A stretch of DNA of 64,000 nt, from contig NZ_FTPP01000004.1 in the NCBI RefSeq assembly GCF_900156345.1, forward strand, positions 62,001-126,000, read 5' to 3'. Position numbers and translations under genes: made by a program. Shown here in pieces: positions 62,649-64,000 of the stretch. Numbering within the stretch: position 1 is the first letter of the stretch; each line of letters starts with the position of its first letter. The stretch is from Pontibacter indicus. GTDB lineage: Bacteria > Bacteroidota > Bacteroidia > Cytophagales > Hymenobacteraceae. The notes beneath the pieces were generated by a model. That model saw only the letters and a program-made list of their open reading frames with translations, was not told where the DNA came from and searched no databases.

Positions 62649-64000
62649 ATGCTGAAGAATTATCTCAAAATGGCTTACCGCAACCTGATGCGCCACAAGG
62701 GTTTTTCCCTGATCAACATCTCGGGTCTTGCCTTAGGTATGACATGCAGCATCCTGATCCTGCTGTGGGTGAAGGATGAACTGAGCTTCGATCGCTTTCA
62801 TACCCATGTGGACCAGCTCTACCGGGTATTGAACGTGCAGCACTACCCGGGGGCGGACGATCTGACCACGGATTCGGGGCCAGGGCAGCTGGGGCCGGCC
62901 ATGCAACGCGAACTGCCCGAGGTGCAGCAGGCCGTTCGCATTTCCTGGGAGCAGGAGAACCTGTTCAGCCACGGCGAGAAGGCCATCAAGGGCAATGGCG
63001 TTTATGCCGACTCTACCTTTTTCCAGGTGTTCTCTTTCCCGCTCCTGCAGGGCGACGCGGCACAGGTGCTGCAGCAGCCCAAAACGGTGGTCATCAGCGA
63101 CAGCCTGGCTCTGAAGCTGTTCGGCACGCGCGAAGCGGTGGGCAAGTTGGTGAAGCTGAACAATACCGAAAGCTATACCGTGTCAGGCGTGATGCAGTCT
63201 GTGCCGAAGAATTCCTCGCTCCAGTTTGAGTACGTCATCCCCTTTGCCGACTATGCGGCCATGCACGACTGGATCAAGGAGTGGGGCAACTACAGCCTGC
63301 GCACCTATGTGCAACTGCAGCCGGGCGTGGATGTTGCGGCATTCAACGAGAAGATCAAGCCCTTCCTGACAAAGGGCGACAAAGGATCCCGCGATACAGA
63401 TTTGTTTGTGCAGCCGATGAAGGACATACGCCTCTACTCAGACTTTCGGAAGGGAAAAACAGAAAGCGGGCTGATCATGTATGTCCGGTTGTTTTCGGTG
63501 GTGGCCGTTTTTCTGCTCCTGATCGCCTGCATCAATTTCATGAACCTGGCCACGGCGCGGTCTGCCAAGCGGGCCAAGGAGGTGGGCGTGCGCAAAGCCA
63601 TCGGGGCCAGCAAAAGCTCGCTGGTAGGGCAGTTTATGATCGAGTCTGTGCTGATCGCGTTTCTGGCGCTGTTTATAGCAGTTAATCTCACCGGTATGCT
63701 GCTGCCGGCTTTTAATGAACTGACGGGCAAAGCCGTGGCTTTTGATCTAAGTGACCCAACGCTCCTCCTGCTCTTGTTGGGTGTGGCCTTGTTTACGGGT
63801 ATCGTGTCGGGCAGCTATCCGGCCTTCTTCCTGTCTTCCTTCGACCCGGCGGTGGTGCTCAAAGGCACGGTGAAGCTTAATGATCGGGTGGCGCTTTTCC
63901 GCAAAGGCCTGGTGGTGTTTCAGTTTATGCTGTCGGCCCTGCTGATTGTAAGCACACTGGTCGTATACCTGCAGCTTCACTACATCCGCACCAAAGACAT
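62649..64000 (+). CDS. ABC transporter permease, MacB/FtsX type (truncated by window end)
   Basis: The first 450 codons of a permease that runs past the end of the window. The N-terminus (MLKNYLKMAYRNLMRHKGFS, then ISGLALGMTCSILILLWV) is the conserved start of the MacB/FtsX-like permease superfamily. A large periplasmic domain follows (about 45-280), and three helices from about residue 280 on, with FMNLATARSAKRAKEVGVRKAIGASK as the coupling-helix signature. Such permeases are mechanotransmission-type transporters or regulators in two-domain arrangements. The gene is divergent from the NtrC-like regulator (292-bp gap). Confidence 0.9.
   Translation, partial: MLKNYLKMAYRNLMRHKGFSLINISGLALGMTCSILILLWVKDELSFDRFHTHVDQLYRVLNVQHYPGADDLTTDSGPGQLGPAMQRELPEVQQAVRISWEQENLFSHGEKAIKGNGVYADSTFFQVFSFPLLQGDAAQVLQQPKTVVISDSLALKLFGTREAVGKLVKLNNTESYTVSGVMQSVPKNSSLQFEYVIPFADYAAMHDWIKEWGNYSLRTYVQLQPGVDVAAFNEKIKPFLTKGDKGSRDTDLFVQPMKDIRLYSDFRKGKTESGLIMYVRLFSVVAVFLLLIACINFMNLATARSAKRAKEVGVRKAIGASKSSLVGQFMIESVLIAFLALFIAVNLTGMLLPAFNELTGKAVAFDLSDPTLLLLLLGVALFTGIVSGSYPAFFLSSFDPAVVLKGTVKLNDRVALFRKGLVVFQFMLSALLIVSTLVVYLQLHYIRTKD

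Overview
The window is a gene-dense stretch (roughly 52-55% GC by eye) of a chromosome from the phylum Bacteroidota. Three things point there: an exact TTTG-N19-TAnnTTTG promoter in front of the nuo operon, type IX secretion (T9SS) C-terminal sorting domains on two secreted enzymes, and a complex I operon with a short NuoG. Gene content and composition fit the Hymenobacteraceae (Pontibacter-like) best; that placement is inference. I saw no tRNA, rRNA or CRISPR array.

Layout. 0.1-5.2 kb: GtrA-like flippase, GT-C glycosyltransferase, glycerophosphodiester phosphodiesterase, a tiny membrane peptide and aspS. 5.3-20.4 kb: all fourteen complex I subunits on the minus strand, in two transcription units (nuoA-J and nuoK-N). 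They are separated by an opposite-strand lipoprotein gene, an orphan inverted REP-like pair and a terminator. 20.6-21.3 kb: a REP-associated tyrosine transposase between two mirror-image 48-bp double-hairpin repeats. 21.3-28.4 kb: pruA, a HAD nucleotidase, an ArsR regulator, a CarboxypepD_reg-like protein, a type II NADH dehydrogenase, a YoaK membrane protein and a secreted esterase. 28.5-30.1 kb: a STAS-like gene broken by an in-frame TAG, then an AT-rich TupA-like ATP-grasp gene that looks acquired. 30.1-38.4 kb: a yeast-type cytosine deaminase, clpB, a YceI/porin/YceI operon, endonuclease V and a lipoprotein. 38.6-49.8 kb: a hydrolase/phosphoribosyltransferase pair, two SGNH hydrolases, monomeric isocitrate dehydrogenase, a SNF2 ATPase, an SLC13 transporter remnant and an NmrA-like reductase. 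49.9-64 kb: an M16 protease, dnaX, an M36 fungalysin, cyclopropane-fatty-acid synthase, an NtrY/NtrC-like two-component pair and a truncated ABC permease facing it.

Two observations stand out. First, the heptamer AGGTATA (extended form CAGGTATAG) and its complement occur about 130 times by my hand count, against about 6 expected by composition. Copies are in genes and intergenic DNA, in both orientations about equally, often at stop codons and in terminators, and sometimes as back-to-back palindromes. It behaves like a genome-wide HIP1- or uptake-sequence-type signal. Second, dnaX carries an apparent programmed -1 frameshift cassette: a Shine-Dalgarno-like sequence, an A7 slippery run, an immediate -1 frame stop and a hairpin 5 nt downstream. 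It would yield a 378-residue gamma-like clamp-loader subunit, as in Escherichia coli.
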